Positions 35,402-51,438 of a stretch of DNA of 64,000 bases are shown piece by piece. This stretch comes from Hydnum rufescens UP504 (taxonomy: Eukaryota; Basidiomycota; Agaricomycetes; Cantharellales; Hydnaceae): positions 248,001 through 312,000 of the forward strand of contig MU128940.1 in NCBI GenBank assembly GCA_014904985.1, given 5' to 3'. Made by a program: the position numbers and the translations under genes. The first letter of the stretch is position 1; the number at the start of each line of letters is the position of its first letter. The notes below the pieces were generated by a model that was given only the letters and a program-made list of their open reading frames with translations, did not search any database and had not been told where the DNA came from.

Positions 35402-35935
35402 CTAATACACCGTCACGCCAGAGCGGACCTGAGTGGTTACGAGAATGGAACAGTAAGCCTGGTCAGTGTCCAGGGAAATTCCCCAAATAGAGTGTATGAA
35501 ATGCGGAGTTGGGGAACTCACTTCCTTTCCTGTCTTCTTGATAGTTGCCAAAACGTCCTCGTACGGGATATCCCCTTCCACGGTGACTTTCTGGGTGGGC
35601 AAATCTACTTTGAACGATTGAACGCCTGCGACGGTGTCATGTCAGGCCGCACAGATTCCAATCTGGGGGTGTCGTGTCGTTCAAGCATACCCTCTTTCTT
35701 CGAGAGCACCCGGGTTACAGCCCCCGAGCACCCCGAGCACGTCATCTACGCATCATTAAGAAAGGGAAGTCCTGCTGATTAGAACGCTGATGAGGAAGTG
35801 CAGCGACATTGGTCCTATACCTTGACATCGAACTCGTAGGAATGAGCAGGTTTCTAATTGGAGCAGGAATCTCAATCTCAGAACAGCGGGTCAAGAACCT
35901 AGCAAGTGAAGACCACGTACAGCGACAGCAGACAT
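35402..35935 (-). CDS. ATX1: Copper metallochaperone ATX1
   Basis: A small cytosolic Cu(I) chaperone delivering copper to the secretory-pathway ATPase Ccc2 (family knowledge). Five exons were resolved: 35921-35935 (15 nt, MSAVA), 35821-35853 (KPAHSYEFDVK), 35691-35745 (MTCSGCSGAVTRVLSKKE), 35522-35625 (VQSFKVDLPTQKVTVEGDIP and YEDVLATIKKTGKE) and 35402-35428 (VRSGVTVY, stop). They total 77 aa, the normal length. The metal site MTCSGC (MxCxxC) and the conserved Lys of KKTGKE, near the copper site in yeast Atx1, are intact. All junctions keep frame with GT-AG introns. Four introns in a 77-residue gene is dense even for this window. Confidence 0.95.
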
Positions 35936-36069
35936 GACTTCGCGAGTAAGAGAATATACAGAGAGATAAGAAGGGATGGTAGTGGTAGGGCAGCGGATTA
36001 GAAATGATGGTGGATCAGGCTTTATAAAGCTGTGGACCACATCATTCCGGCTTTTGCCGGTGATCCGCA

Positions 36070-38800
36070 TTATGCAGCAGCACACGTAAGCATTACTAGT
36101 ATGGTACTTGGCTGATCAATTTCTCCTTTCCAACATCTCCATAGTTTCCTCTTCGCGATCTCTTTGCGATAATCTAGGGGCTTCAGACCTCCCTCGTACC
36201 CTTGATACCAGACCGCCGAGGAATGCTGTTTAAAAAAAATTCCATGTAGACAGCCCTTAAGCACACGTGTTGAAATCGACCTACGAAACACTCGCAATAA
36301 GACGGGATCCTTGGAGATCTTTTTGGATGAATCGTCGCTACCGTGCCGGCCGCGGTGGGTGATATAATATACGGGGATACCAGCCAATATGAAACCTGCA
36401 TCGAGTAAATCCCGCGAAATGTTTAGCCACACCCCTTACCGACGACGAGCATTGCCTTGCTCACCTACTGCGGCGAGTGCGGAAAGGGGTGCCGCAAATA
36501 TTGGCATCAAAAGTAAGAAAAGGGCGACCTAAGAGTTAGTCAAATCAAGTAAGAATACTGGCCATCCTCAACATATAATCAACTCACGGCTGAGAACGTT
36601 AGAGGCGTAATCGTCCATGTTCTATAAGGTCTGCCGACGGGAATCACGCAAGCGTATATGTAGTGTATTCCATGGGACATGAGAAGGGCGCGGCTCACCG
36701 TTGCAGATTTGGCTCTTTGATTCTGAGGACTAGTAATCCTAATACCTTCATGTAGAACGCAGCAAACCATCAGAAAGGCGCGGACGTATGCCACAGCGAA
36801 GACCAATCAGTTACCGTTAAGAAATAGAAACCCCAGGACGCGACAGAGTAGAAATTAACTAGGTTTCGAAACCCACCGCCAAGTGCGATGAACGACGAGG
36901 TCATGAGCGCCTGGAGGGCCATCGCATTCAGTGGAGTTTTGCGAGTCGAGTGTAATCGACCGAATAACGACGGAAGGAAGCCTTCTTGCCCAGCAGCGTA
37001 TATTATTCTCGCGGAGGTGAAAAAACCCCCTACGACCATGGGGGAGGGTTAGGAGTGCATTCACAGGATTCATATTGAAGGAATGTAGCCACCATTGAGG
37101 GCCCCGAAACAACTGAATGCGACCATGGCGGAAAATACTATACCTCCCACGGAACCAAAAAAAGCCCGCCCAAAGTCCAGTGCCACTGTATTGCTAATCA
37201 TTACTGTAGACTCTCGAAATTAATATAAAAGGTAAGCAAAGGGACTGCACATAAACTGAACAATGGCAGATCCACCTTTTCCAACAAAATGAAGTAAGAC
37301 AGGTTTGCAGCAACAAAGAGGGCCTGTACAATTCCAGACCGTTAATTGCAAAGAGGACGGCATTCAGTAAGGGATAATACTCACCGTCACGATCGCCATA
37401 CTGATATGAATGACTCGCGGGAGAGTTCTCTCCACGTTCTTGAGCTCCCCTGCTACGTAATTCACCTGATCCCATCCATCGTAGGCCCTGTTGTGATGTG
37501 AATGGATCGATTGGGACATAAAACAGTGTTCCATACGGCAGCACTCACCAGAGCCCAGAATATAATGCTAACGCATAGGACGAGGGATTTGACGATGTCC
37601 CAGTGAATATTGGCTCGGTCAGAGATGAGGTCTCACGCCTGCGTATCAATTGCACAATGCCCAGTATCATGATAGATATCTGAGGTGGAAGAGTGACGTC
37701 GAAGGAGTTTCTATTGTTTCAATGAATGAGAGGCTCTCACTAAAGCAGCAACCTAGACATGCGACCGGAATTAATGTTGAACACAAGAAAACAAGAATGA
37801 GATTTTACTTTGACCACCATAAAAACTCCGGCGGCCCGAGTTCCCATCTTGGATGAGGCGACGCAGATAATGGATACGGCGAACACAGCCCCTACAGCGG
37901 TCAGTTTGATCGCCCACTGAGGAATATCATCTGGTGACGTATCCACGCCTGTTGCATGAAATATTAGTCGACAAGTGTACTCTCTGTAGGAGCATATAGA
38001 ATGATTCGCTCTAAAACACGGCTGAACGGAACTGAGCAAGGCTCACCCAAAAATGAGAGCGATTATGGCCGCTCCGCCAGGCTTCAGGACAGATATAGCT
38101 GTCCAAGCAAATAGGTAGGATGGAAGGGGGCCATAAGCGTACGCCAGGTATGCCTGGGCTCCACCGTTCAGAGGGATCATGGACCCCAGTTCTGCAAACG
38201 AGCTACAGGAAACTGCACAATAAGATGTACGTCGCGTCATAGGCCAGTGCCACTGACCTAGCACCTGTCCATGCCAGCAACCCTCCTACGATCCAGATCA
38301 ACAACGCTGCACCGACGGACTTTACGTTGGCGAGAACAACACCAGGGGAGGAACTTGCCAGCGGGACAACACGAATAAGTCTTCAATTGAACTCCCAGCT
38401 TGATGTTGACGGACTTACAATATTCCACTTCCAATTTGCGACCCGACAACCAGTGCAACACCTAATCGTGTTAAACGTATCACAGAAGGTACTCTGTAGT
38501 ATAGACGATGAGAGACTAATTACCGGTAAAAAGGCCCACAGTTTTCTCTGCAGGTTCCCCCTCCCGATCAGGCTCGCTCAAGCTGAGCGGGAGGAGGTCC
38601 GGCTGGAATGCGAACATCATGGTGCTCAATGTGTCGGAGCGGTGATGGCGTGGCCGGGGGATGTTGACGCCTTCAGCGGTCTCCAGAGCCTCGAGAGACG
38701 TCGAGGAAGAAGAAGCATAGGAATGTCGAGGGCTTGTTGAATACGAGGGAGGTTCACGTCGCGGAGATGATGGCGCTTCTTCATAGGGTGCTGCAGCCAT
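36070..38800 (-). CDS. APC-superfamily amino-acid permease (LAT/MUP1-like)
   Basis: A plasma-membrane amino-acid transporter of the L-type/methionine-permease group (family knowledge). The ATG at 38800 begins MAAAPYEEAPSSPRREPPSY, a cytosolic disordered tail of about 80 aa. The transmembrane core follows: LFTGVALVVGSQIGSGIL with SSPGVVLANVKS (the helix 1 GSGI unwound region), SSFAELGSMIPLNGGAQAYL, YLFAWTAISVLKPGGAAIIA, AIKLTAVGAVFAVSIICVAS, WAYDGWDQVNYVAGELKN, MVAFSCFGALNGGFFTSARI, IYAAGQEGFLPSLFGRLHST and GILAGIPVYYITHR. About ten introns. After ITHRG the frame stays open to 36070 with a basic tail (SKKISKDPVLLRVF), but the true stop may be nearer 36300 behind another intron. Substrate not determinable from sequence; methionine or neutral amino acids are likely. 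Confidence 0.88.
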
Positions 38801-39151
38801 CTGTGCTCATTTACAAGCGTGGGGTGGTGCAGTGGGGCGTTATAATGAGGGGAGGAATGTAAAGATCGTTCGCACTCGTTAGCTTCGCTGCAGCGATGTT
38901 GAACACGTGACCGTCTGTTGTCAGTCGAGAGGAAGTCGTGGGTCAATTTTTTACGGCTAACATCTGTCAATGTCCATTAGTTTGTCTTATTACATTTTTC
39001 ACATACACTACAGGTCCCTCGGTACCATTCGCCCTTATGAGACCGCCACAGCGCCTCCCGACGGCTGGGATCCTATGTCATCCAGAGGTCCTTTGTTTGC
39101 GTCTCCACATTCCATGCGCCGCGGGGGCCCTCGTCTTGCAGGATCGTCCTA
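38801..39151. promoter_or_regulatory. Upstream region of the permease gene
   Basis: Lies between the permease start and the 3' end of the coiled-coil gene. No recognisable site was found. The short plus-strand frames here have no motif. Confidence 0.4.
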
Positions 39152-40789
39152 CTATTTCCCTACATGATAAAGATAAAAGGGGAGATCATAGGATATCCAG
39201 GCCCCGCCGAAATGTACGAATAAGTTAACCTTGATCTTCTTCTTCGTGTGTTCGACCAGCTGTATTTCGCTTTCAAGTGGAGCACCGCCGGAGTTATCAT
39301 CCGACTTGCCAGACATCGCACGTAATGGGATGGATTGCCGTGGGCGAGAGATCGAAGACGAGAACATACGAGGGAGAGAAACGGAACATCCTTTGCTGAA
39401 GAGCGGGGATCCAGAGGCAGCGGAATGGACAGGGACAGGTGTGGCACTGAAAGGACGCTTCAGAGATTGTGGAGTGACAGAGAGCGCATGAGTGGTTGCG
39501 TGATTCTGGCTGGACGATTTATTGAGAGGAAATGATAGAACAGCTAGAGGAGACGATGAGCTTGGAGGCCTGAAATTATCGCGAGGGCTGGAGTGAAGTC
39601 TATGGGCACTGGTGCGAGATAAAGATCGATATTGCTGGGGATGTACTTGTGGAGGAAACATGACGTCAAAACCCCGCTGATCTGGCAGCTTCGGGTACGT
39701 AGTTCGCCGGGGATTTATGAGGCGAGTCAGGAATGTGCCTGGAGGCGCACTAGTATCACTGGGAGGCCCTGACACGTTCGATGAATTACGAGTTATTAGC
39801 TCCTCATGAAGTATGATTTCTGGGACATTGGTTGTGGGTCGCTCCAATAAATCCGGCTGAATCATAGTTGAAGCTTCTGGGCGAGAGTCTGGAACGGAAA
39901 ACCTTGAGCCCGTGCCCATCACAGGGTTGGCCATCGTCTTCGAAAGGATTGAAATATCTTCTTTGAGCGAATCAACACTTTCTCTCAAGGAAACAATAGA
40001 TGAAGCTTGTCCAGAGATAACAGTCTGTTGGTTTGCCAGTGTTTCCACGAGGGCACCGAAATCCAACTCGTGTTTCTGGAAAAAATGAGGGATGGAATAC
40101 AAATAGGAGAGAAGAACGGTAAGACAATACTTCGTTCCACCGTTTCTGCTCAATATCGTGCAGTCTCTTGGTTTCGTGCTCGATTCCCAATCGCTGAACT
40201 AGGGTCATGATTTGCTAATAGCGGGAATTCAGCTATGAGAGGCCGTTGCGGTACGCAGATCTCACTTACGTTCTGAAGGCTGTCTTGTCTAGAAAGAAAG
40301 GCTGCCTGTTGCGTGTCCGATTTCTCGATCAAGCTAGAAAGGGATGTGTTCACTAGATCGAGAGACTTGGTCACGCTGACTTGCATCCTCGAAACTGGGT
40401 GGTCGGGCAATCATACTGTAGGTTCACGTGCCATAGAGAGAAAGGAGGTACTTACGCAGTAGCCTGACATCTTCGGCCATCTTGATATGTCCGTCTTCAA
40501 CAATCTTGCCCGCCTCTTCGATCTGACGTTTGGCGTCGCCAAGATCTTTTGTCAGGGTCGTAATTTGGGAAGAAAATCCCTCCATGGTGTGCTGCGTGTC
40601 ACAGAGCAGAAGACGGAGGGAAGTAGACGTCTTGTCACGCGAATTGATGGAGATGGGAGGCAAGGACGCAGCGGGGTTAAGGTCCATCGTTGTAAGGGTA
40701 CCCACGTCTTTGGAAGGTCCGAGAAGTGTCCATAGCGGATGATCCTTGTTGCTTTTCGATACTTCGGTTGAACCGCGGCTGAGAGACAT
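39152..40789 (-). CDS. Coiled-coil protein with disordered basic tail, function unknown
   Basis: The probable ATG at 40789 begins MSLSRGSTEVSKSNKDHPLW. The first exon includes TSLRLLLCDTQHTMEGFSSQ and LTKDLGDAKRQIEEAGKIVE, a heptad-rich helix. Further exons give VTKSLDLVNTSLSSLIEKS, LVQRLGIEHETKRLHDIEQK and LVETLANQQTVISGQASSIV with SLRESVDSLKEDISILSKTM, all coiled coil. The C-terminal half (about 40.0-39.2 kb) is disordered and Ser/Pro/Arg-rich, ending in a KKKIK cluster. The stop at 39152 could instead lie behind an intron at about 39230. No family was recognised. A short coiled coil plus a disordered basic tail is seen in kinetochore, spindle-pole and meiotic recombination accessory proteins, but that is only an architectural analogy. 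Confidence 0.6.
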
Positions 40790-42766
40790 CTGGGATAGCT
40801 GTTGATGTCTGTTGATTTCGAGCGCGTCCCGGAGACATCCATTCGATCTTACTCGTGTTTCCCTAAGCCCCACGATTCTAGCAATGTGCTCCGAATATGT
40901 CCGCGTTGCTATTCCACGAGTCCCAAGCGATCTCCGTGGCGACTACTATCCTATGGGACGAGAGAAATCCCTCCAGACTCGGAGGGACTTCTTGCACTAG
41001 TCCGGGATATCATCACCTTTCATTCGGTTGCACCCATTAAATGCCACCCCTCCAGGCGTGGGTGACAAATTCAGCGAGCGTCCAAGAAGTTTGTACGAAA
41101 GCATGGGATTCACATCCGACCCAATTGTTAGGCGCGGAACTAGCGAGACTACAAGGGGGCCTCAAGATGGAAAATGAGCCTCTTGACGAGAGACTCATCG
41201 ATCTTGAGTTTTCTTTGCCCTTAGAAATGAAACCTTTGAAATTTATGTTCAAGAATACCTCTGGATAAACCTGTCCGAGATTTATACAGTGTGGCCATGG
41301 GGTTTATGTTGCAATACAGTAATCCACATTTCCCTGCACTGTTCCCCGCCTTTAACAAAGTGCCCCCACCCCAAGGGCCTTCTCCTGATACGAAACAACA
41401 TCTTAACCATGGAAAAGAGTTCCAAATATCTTTTGGCGATGTCTTCAGGAAAAATTAGAGATGCATATAATCTTGAGAGATACAAAGATTGCCCTGATTT
41501 TTCTAAGCTTTTCGTTGGGTCTTCCGCCATGTACTACAGTCATCCATCATTCCTTGCATCAGTAATCATATCTTCCCCAATTTTGCTCCATTTCCTATGA
41601 GGTCTTCTTTTAACAATTTGTAAATGTATGGATATGCTGTATACAAACTTTGGTCCAAATTGGATGTGTGTGTGATGAGATAGGGCATAATTACATTAAT
41701 TTTGGTGAAGTTTCATGCAGGATAAGTGACTGATTAGCCTCTATCTCATCCCAGCACTTAAGTTTGGGTTCAATGTTGAAGAACTGGTGTGGAACCACTT
41801 ATATTTGCACAACAAGAGGAAAGATAGAGGATTTGATCAGAGCTCAAGCAAACACTTGAGGGAACTTCAGTACATCCCGAGAAACCATATGCTGACTAAG
41901 CAATGAGCATTAGAGCTCACCCATCCCCAGTTCCAACATTCGGAACCTTTGAGAATCTGAGGATTGTATGCATGGCTGGGCTGCAGTGGATGATGAATCT
42001 TCAGAGAGTGATGAAGAAGAAGGTTCCTAGGTTGTCCGATCGGTTGATGCAAGGACCGATGCATCCGAAATACTACCAGTTTCACTAAACTCTCAATTTC
42101 TTGTGATCTCAATGATGGATTAAGCTGTAGGCCAGGATAAGGAATGTCAAGTATCTACGGTACACATCCCGGATAATAGAGACCCCCCAAGATGCTTTAG
42201 GACGATGTTATTCATGATCTACAACTTCTGATGCAAGGAACGATGGATGACTGTATTCCTCGTCTTTTCTATTATGACGCCTTCGAGAAGCCAGCTGTAG
42301 CCTCCGAAAAGCGTCCGTATTAGCAAAATTCAGATACCGGTCTGACTCATAGAGCACTACTCGGAATGAGAATGGATACATGGGAAGTGGCATAGAGTAG
42401 GTGAAGCTTCCCGTAACCTCTATCAACAAGACGACAAACCTCTCAGCCCCGTCTCGCTATATCGTGATTTGGCATTAATCCACTACATGGCTGTGGCGGG
42501 GAGCGCGGAATTCCGCGTCGTAGGCGGAACTACGGCGACTGGAATCTTGATTAATGGTATGGGTATGATTGTAGTGGAAGTTCCAGCAGCCGCTCGGATA
42601 TACCCTTAAATATCCTTCCAGGGGAAGGATGTATTTATTGTTGTGATTTATTTGGTGGGTAGGTACTTGCCGCGTCTGTTGCTCTGTTGTCCATACATCT
42701 TAGCGCTGCATTCGCCCATTACTTATCTCCCGCCGTCGCGCCACCCCGCTAGGCGTTTCACGCGCC
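40790..42766. other. Gene-poor region with decayed repeat sequence
   Basis: Several interrupted coding-like pieces: MENEPLDERLIDLEFSLPLE (about 41167-41225), LERYKDCPDFSKLF (about 41477-41520), and an acidic end, DDESSESDEEEGS (about 41990-42030). They suggest transposon debris. A 27-28 bp sequence, ACAGTCATCCATC followed by TTCCTTGCATCAG, occurs at about 41534-41561 and inverted at about 42229-42256. The last part before 42767 is the RecQ promoter. No intact gene is supported. Confidence 0.5.
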
Positions 42767-47213
<4,447 letters not shown>

Positions 47214-47368
47214 CCACACTGTAACCACTAGGGATAATTCTTGTTGCTCCGTACATATCATTACCATTACAGTATGTCTAATATCGTACAGCCAAATCAA
47301 ATTAGTACAAGGGACGGCCCCATGAGAATCACAACTGAGGGGAGCAGAGTGGTATATAGACCGCATCA

Positions 47369-48852
47369 TCACGTCTTGCGCTTTCGAGAGGGCTTCCCAA
47401 GGAGGACCTCACAATCGCGGCAAAACCAACGATGTTTGGGGGCTTCGGTCAACCCTGCACACCCATAATGGAACTGCGAGAAGGATGCAGGGGGCGTTAG
47501 TATAACTTTCGGCAACGCTATCGTGCCCTACACACCCATTCACGCGTGCACTCCTCATTATCGCATCCGACCATCTGTGAAAATAACACGAATGCAATCA
47601 ATGCATAGGTACATGAGTAAAATCCACGAAACTTACCACCCCATATGAAACTTGATTGCAATAGCAGTATCGTGGCTCATTCGGGTCTACAGTCATATTA
47701 GGGACCACAGGTAGGATGTCCCCATCGAGTTGCGAGACATCGCCCGTCGGTGGCTCCCCTTGATTTTGGGATTGAGCTATCTGCTGCTCCAGCTGAAACG
47801 TTTGCGCATTCTTGACGCCAGGTGCCCTGCGTCCGAAACGTCCTCCACGCTTTTTCCTCGTAGTCGAGCCACCCTCCCCACGGTTGGTCGCAGTAAGGGC
47901 GCTACCTCCATTCGCGACACCGTTTGCGCTAGGAAAAACAGACCGAGTTCCGGGCCGAAGACCGAGGACGAGAGCTGCTTCTTCAGATGTGATGACAGAG
48001 TCCAATGAGCGGACATGTCTGTCTACCTGCAATGTGAGAGACGTCGCGTGTTGATAAGGAACATTTATGAGGAAAAGGGTATGCCCTACCGAATTGTATG
48101 CCGTGGTAGCTAGGGCTAGTTTTTCCTCCGCAGCACGAACGCTCTCTGCGTTGAGCCAAGCAATACGATCGAGCATTTCGCGTGTTCTAGACTTTCCACT
48201 AGAGGGCTGAGATGTCCCTCCATGTGAGAGTCCAGCACAAATAGATGAACAGAATCCTACCGAAGGGCCATTATCGTGGTTCTGAAGTCCAGGATGAGCG
48301 GGGGGATGATCGAGAGCTGTGGCCGAGTCCGAGGTCTCCGAAGGTTTCTCGGAAGTCACCCTTTGGACATCGACTCCATCGGTCACCTCCCCATTCGATG
48401 CTGGGACCTGACTTCCGGACCCAGCAAGTACTTCTCGATATGCAACATAATCGCGAATCGTTGCTTCCAGCTCTTTTGTATATGCTATTTCGAAAGGTTA
48501 GTGTTTGCCAAAGACACAGCCCCAGAGATGCTGACACTGGTATTTATCATCCAATTCGCGCAACAACGCAAACATTCGGTGTAGTGAAAGTGGCAGCTGC
48601 TCAATAACTAACGAGTGATCTTGAGAACAGCGACGTGCAGAAAATTAGGCAGCTACCTTCGAATTGTTCCTCGCGAAATGCTTCCCACTGCTCCCGCTCA
48701 TCCTCAGGAACTTCCTCCTCGCCCTCATTATTGGCTTTGTCATCTCCACCATCGGGAGATTTAACGATCACGGACTCAGATTCCTGGCCAGCTTCATCTT
48801 CTGATGCCTGAGGTATGTGATGAGTCTTTCTCCTTTTTCTACCCGCTGCCAT
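47369..48852 (-). CDS. ING-family PHD-finger chromatin protein
   Basis: Subunit type of histone acetyltransferase or deacetylase complexes (Yng2, Pho23 or Yng1 class); the PHD finger reads H3K4me3 (family knowledge). The ATG at 48852 begins MAAGRKRRKTHHIPQASEDE, then an acidic stretch. The ING N-terminal domain crosses an intron: REEQFE, VIEQLPLSLHRMFALLRELD, DKYQ. A second helix, RTREMLDRIAWLNAESVRAA, precedes a Ser/Gly/Arg-rich basic region (KKRGGRFGRRAPGVK). The C-terminal PHD finger has the full C4HC3 set: RYCYCNQVSYGV, MVGCDNEECTREW, FHYGCAGLTEAP, HRWFCRDC, in three exons. A basic tail, KPSRKRKT, leads to the stop at 47369-47371. Tail-to-tail with RecQ, with about 155 bp between stop codons. 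Which complex it belongs to cannot be told from sequence. Confidence 0.93.
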
Positions 48853-48947
48853 CGAATATAGAACAAGGAGTGTTATATTTTGCTGGCCTATTCAATCGTT
48901 GTTCCTTCAGCGGCGTTTCCCGTTACATTTGGTTCCGACACTGTCCC

Positions 48948-50808
48948 ATGAGTGCGTCTAGCAGTCCCAAGGGTAATTTAAATTGTGTTCCCCGCTTTTC
49001 AACGCGTTTATGGGTGCTGTGTAGCATCTGGATCGCGAAAACGTAAGGGAGAAGATATGGCAGCGGCCTCTTCCAAAGCTTCAAAGCGTTCGTGAAACTT
49101 CAACTGTCCTGGCGAGCCACATTGTCGCTGATACAGCGGACCGCTGATTAGTCTACCCCTTGTTTACGCACTCTGCTTCCAAACAATCCCTCAGGTGGTT
49201 GGGGCCAATTGATGGAACGTGCTTACATGGACTAAACGGAGAACCCAAGAGTCTTTCTAAAGTAGCCATGTTCGATCTGGACGGGACCCTCATTCGACCC
49301 CAAGGTGGGAGAAAGCATCCACAAGATTCGAATGACTGGGAATGGTGGCATTCTCGAGTCAAAGCCAAGCTCAATGACGTGATTAAAGACGGGCAAGTCC
49401 CACCAGAAACGTGTAGGTAGGCCCCAAATAACATATTTTTGGTCCAGATTCTCTGTTATCTTGGTGTCAAATCAAGGGGGTTTTTCGCGGAAGAATGCTG
49501 AAAGGAAAATGACCCAATGGAAGCTGAAGATCTCCCAAATCGCTGCCCAGGTGATTCAGTAACAATATACCTCCCTGGCGTGGATTCTGAGACCCATTTT
49601 CCAAACCAGCTTCCTGAAGTACCATTCCGGGTATTTGCTGCGGGTCAATACGATTTTTACCGTAAGCCACTTCCAGGAACATGGAAGGCTTTGGAGCGAC
49701 TGTTTGGAGATGACAATGTGGAGATTGGTAAGGATTTCCCCTGGCGTTGATGTATCTGCGGTTCTGATATTTCAAAAGATAAATATTCTTCATTCTTTGT
49801 TGGTGACGCCGCCGGACGCGATGCAGACCACAGTTGTGTAGATCGCTTCTACGCCATGAACATTGGCGTAAAATTTTACACTCCCGAGGTTTGCTCATAT
49901 TGCATCAGCTCAATCCTGTGGCTGAACAGAATATCGTTGGTAGGAATATTTCTTGGGAGAGGCCCCCCAACCATATACACCGCCGGCCTTTGATCCCTCC
50001 ACACACCTTTCACAAGGTCTGTAACTATCTGCTCTCGCAAATATAAGAAATCTTGGGATCTTAACTATCACCTAGGGGCCCCACTCTACACTCCGACGGA
50101 TACACCTCTTGTCCCTTTCATGAAGAATGCGAGTTCATGTCCGTCTGAAATCGTACTTTTCGTAGGCTCTCCTTCATCTGGGAAGACTACATTTTATAGA
50201 AAGCATTTCGCTCCGCACGGATATAAACACGTCAACCAGGACACGTTACGTACCCTGGGGAAATGCCTGAAGGTGGTCCGGGACTGCATAGAGGGTGGAA
50301 GCCTGTGCGTTGTCGGCAAGTAGAATGTGTACGAAACCAATGACCTGCTAGCTGACGATCACCCCCAGACAACACAAATCGTGATCAGAATACACGAAAG
50401 GAATACATTAGTCTCGCACGGAGACTCAAAGTCCCTATTCGGTACCTCTCTCAACCTTCTGTCCCCAAGACAAATTCTAACTATAAAACATGCAGTTGCA
50501 TCTACTTTTCGATCTCCAATGAACTTGCAATGCACAACAATATTTATCGTGCATACTTGGCCCCACCGTCTTCTCCAGGCGAAGTGAGGTTTCTTTTTGA
50601 ACATTCCCTCCGTGTTACTCATATCAACTTTGGACTTCAAAAGCGCCGATCTTATCTACCTTCCGGAGCATTCTTCTCCTTCCAGAAATCGTTCGAGGCG
50701 CCTGACACAAATGAGGGGTTTGCCGAGGTCAAAACTGTGCAGTGGGTTTTCCAAGGGACGGAGGAAGAGAAAGCACTCTGGACCATGCGCACTGCGGGGT
50801 TCGACTAA
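48948..50808 (+). CDS. PNK1: Bifunctional polynucleotide 3'-phosphatase / 5'-kinase (PNKP)
   Basis: Cleans DNA break ends by removing 3'-phosphate and adding 5'-phosphate (family knowledge). The start is tentative: the ATG at 48948 gives MSASSSPK before an intron. A basic exon (SGSRKRKGED) may follow, then FTHSASKQSLRWLGPIDGTC. The HAD phosphatase domain has VAMFDLDGTLIRP (DxDGT), NQGGFSRK, VPFRVFAAGQYDFYRKPLPG and FFVGDAAGRDADHSCVDRFY. The kinase domain has VLFVGSPSSGKTTFYRKHF (Walker A), HVNQDTL and CVVDNTN, then ARRLKVPIRYL, NIYRAYLAP, and RRSYLPSGAFFSFQKSFEAP to the end. An apparent stop after the kinase Walker B-like strand is removed by a GC-AG intron, 50316-50368. Order phosphatase then kinase, without an FHA domain, matches fungal Pnk1. 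Divergent from the ING gene with about 95 bp between starts. Confidence 0.94.
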
Positions 50809-50939
50809 TCCCGGGCTTAGCTCATGAGTTGTAACATCTCTGATCAAAGGAGACGCGCGAGGCGCATCCTCTCTTATGTAAACATAAAACCTGGGCAATT
50901 CCCGTGACTCGGGAAGTCAAATTGTTACGCCGTGACTGA

Positions 50940-51215
50940 ATGCAAGCTCTCCGCAGACTTGCCTACATTCCATCCCGTGGTTTTTTGCCGCTTCAGTCTG
51001 CCATCTCCAGATGCTATGCCTCTGTGGTAGCAAGCGATTTCATAGAGAGGAAATCTTCCTATAAGCCAGTCGTTCTGAACATCGACCACGGGACTGTCAC
51101 CTTTCCCCGGCTCTCGAAAACATGTATGTGGATGTGTTTGCCTAGAATCCAGCATTGGTGTTACACATGGGGAGTTAAACATGAAGAGATCTATACACTT
51201 TGCACCTTCGGTTAG
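50940..51215 (+). pseudogene. Possible N-terminal fragment of a mitochondrial dioxygenase
   Basis: The ATG at 50940 gives MQALRRLAYIPSRGFLPLQS, then ISRCYASVVASDF, a basic amphipathic presequence. YKPVVLNIDHGTVTFPRL follows, which resembles the N-terminal domain of gamma-butyrobetaine or trimethyllysine dioxygenases just before their usual WLRD motif. That motif and everything after it are absent: beyond about 51115 the frame reads unrelated residues and no catalytic HxD is seen before the next gene. Either a truncated gene or a small unrelated mitochondrial protein. Low confidence. Confidence 0.3.
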
Positions 51216-51438
51216 GTTGACTTGCAGACGAAGAATCCCCCCCTCGGCCAGCAGGGGTCGAGAGAGCCAAGGCAGCGTACCCAGCTATAGAATCAGGATA
51301 TTATTCCTACGGGAGGCATAACTGGCGAATAATCGCCCGGAGGCCACCCAGATCCAAATTCAAGGAAAACGGGAACAGCCGTCGCCGCAACCTGAATCCC
51401 TCTCATTCGCTTGCTTCCCTCATCTTTCCAGGTGTTGG

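Noticed and set aside
50310..50370. Nonsense mutation in the PNKP kinase domain
   Set aside because: A GC-AG intron at 50316-50368 removes the stop and restores CVVDNTN.
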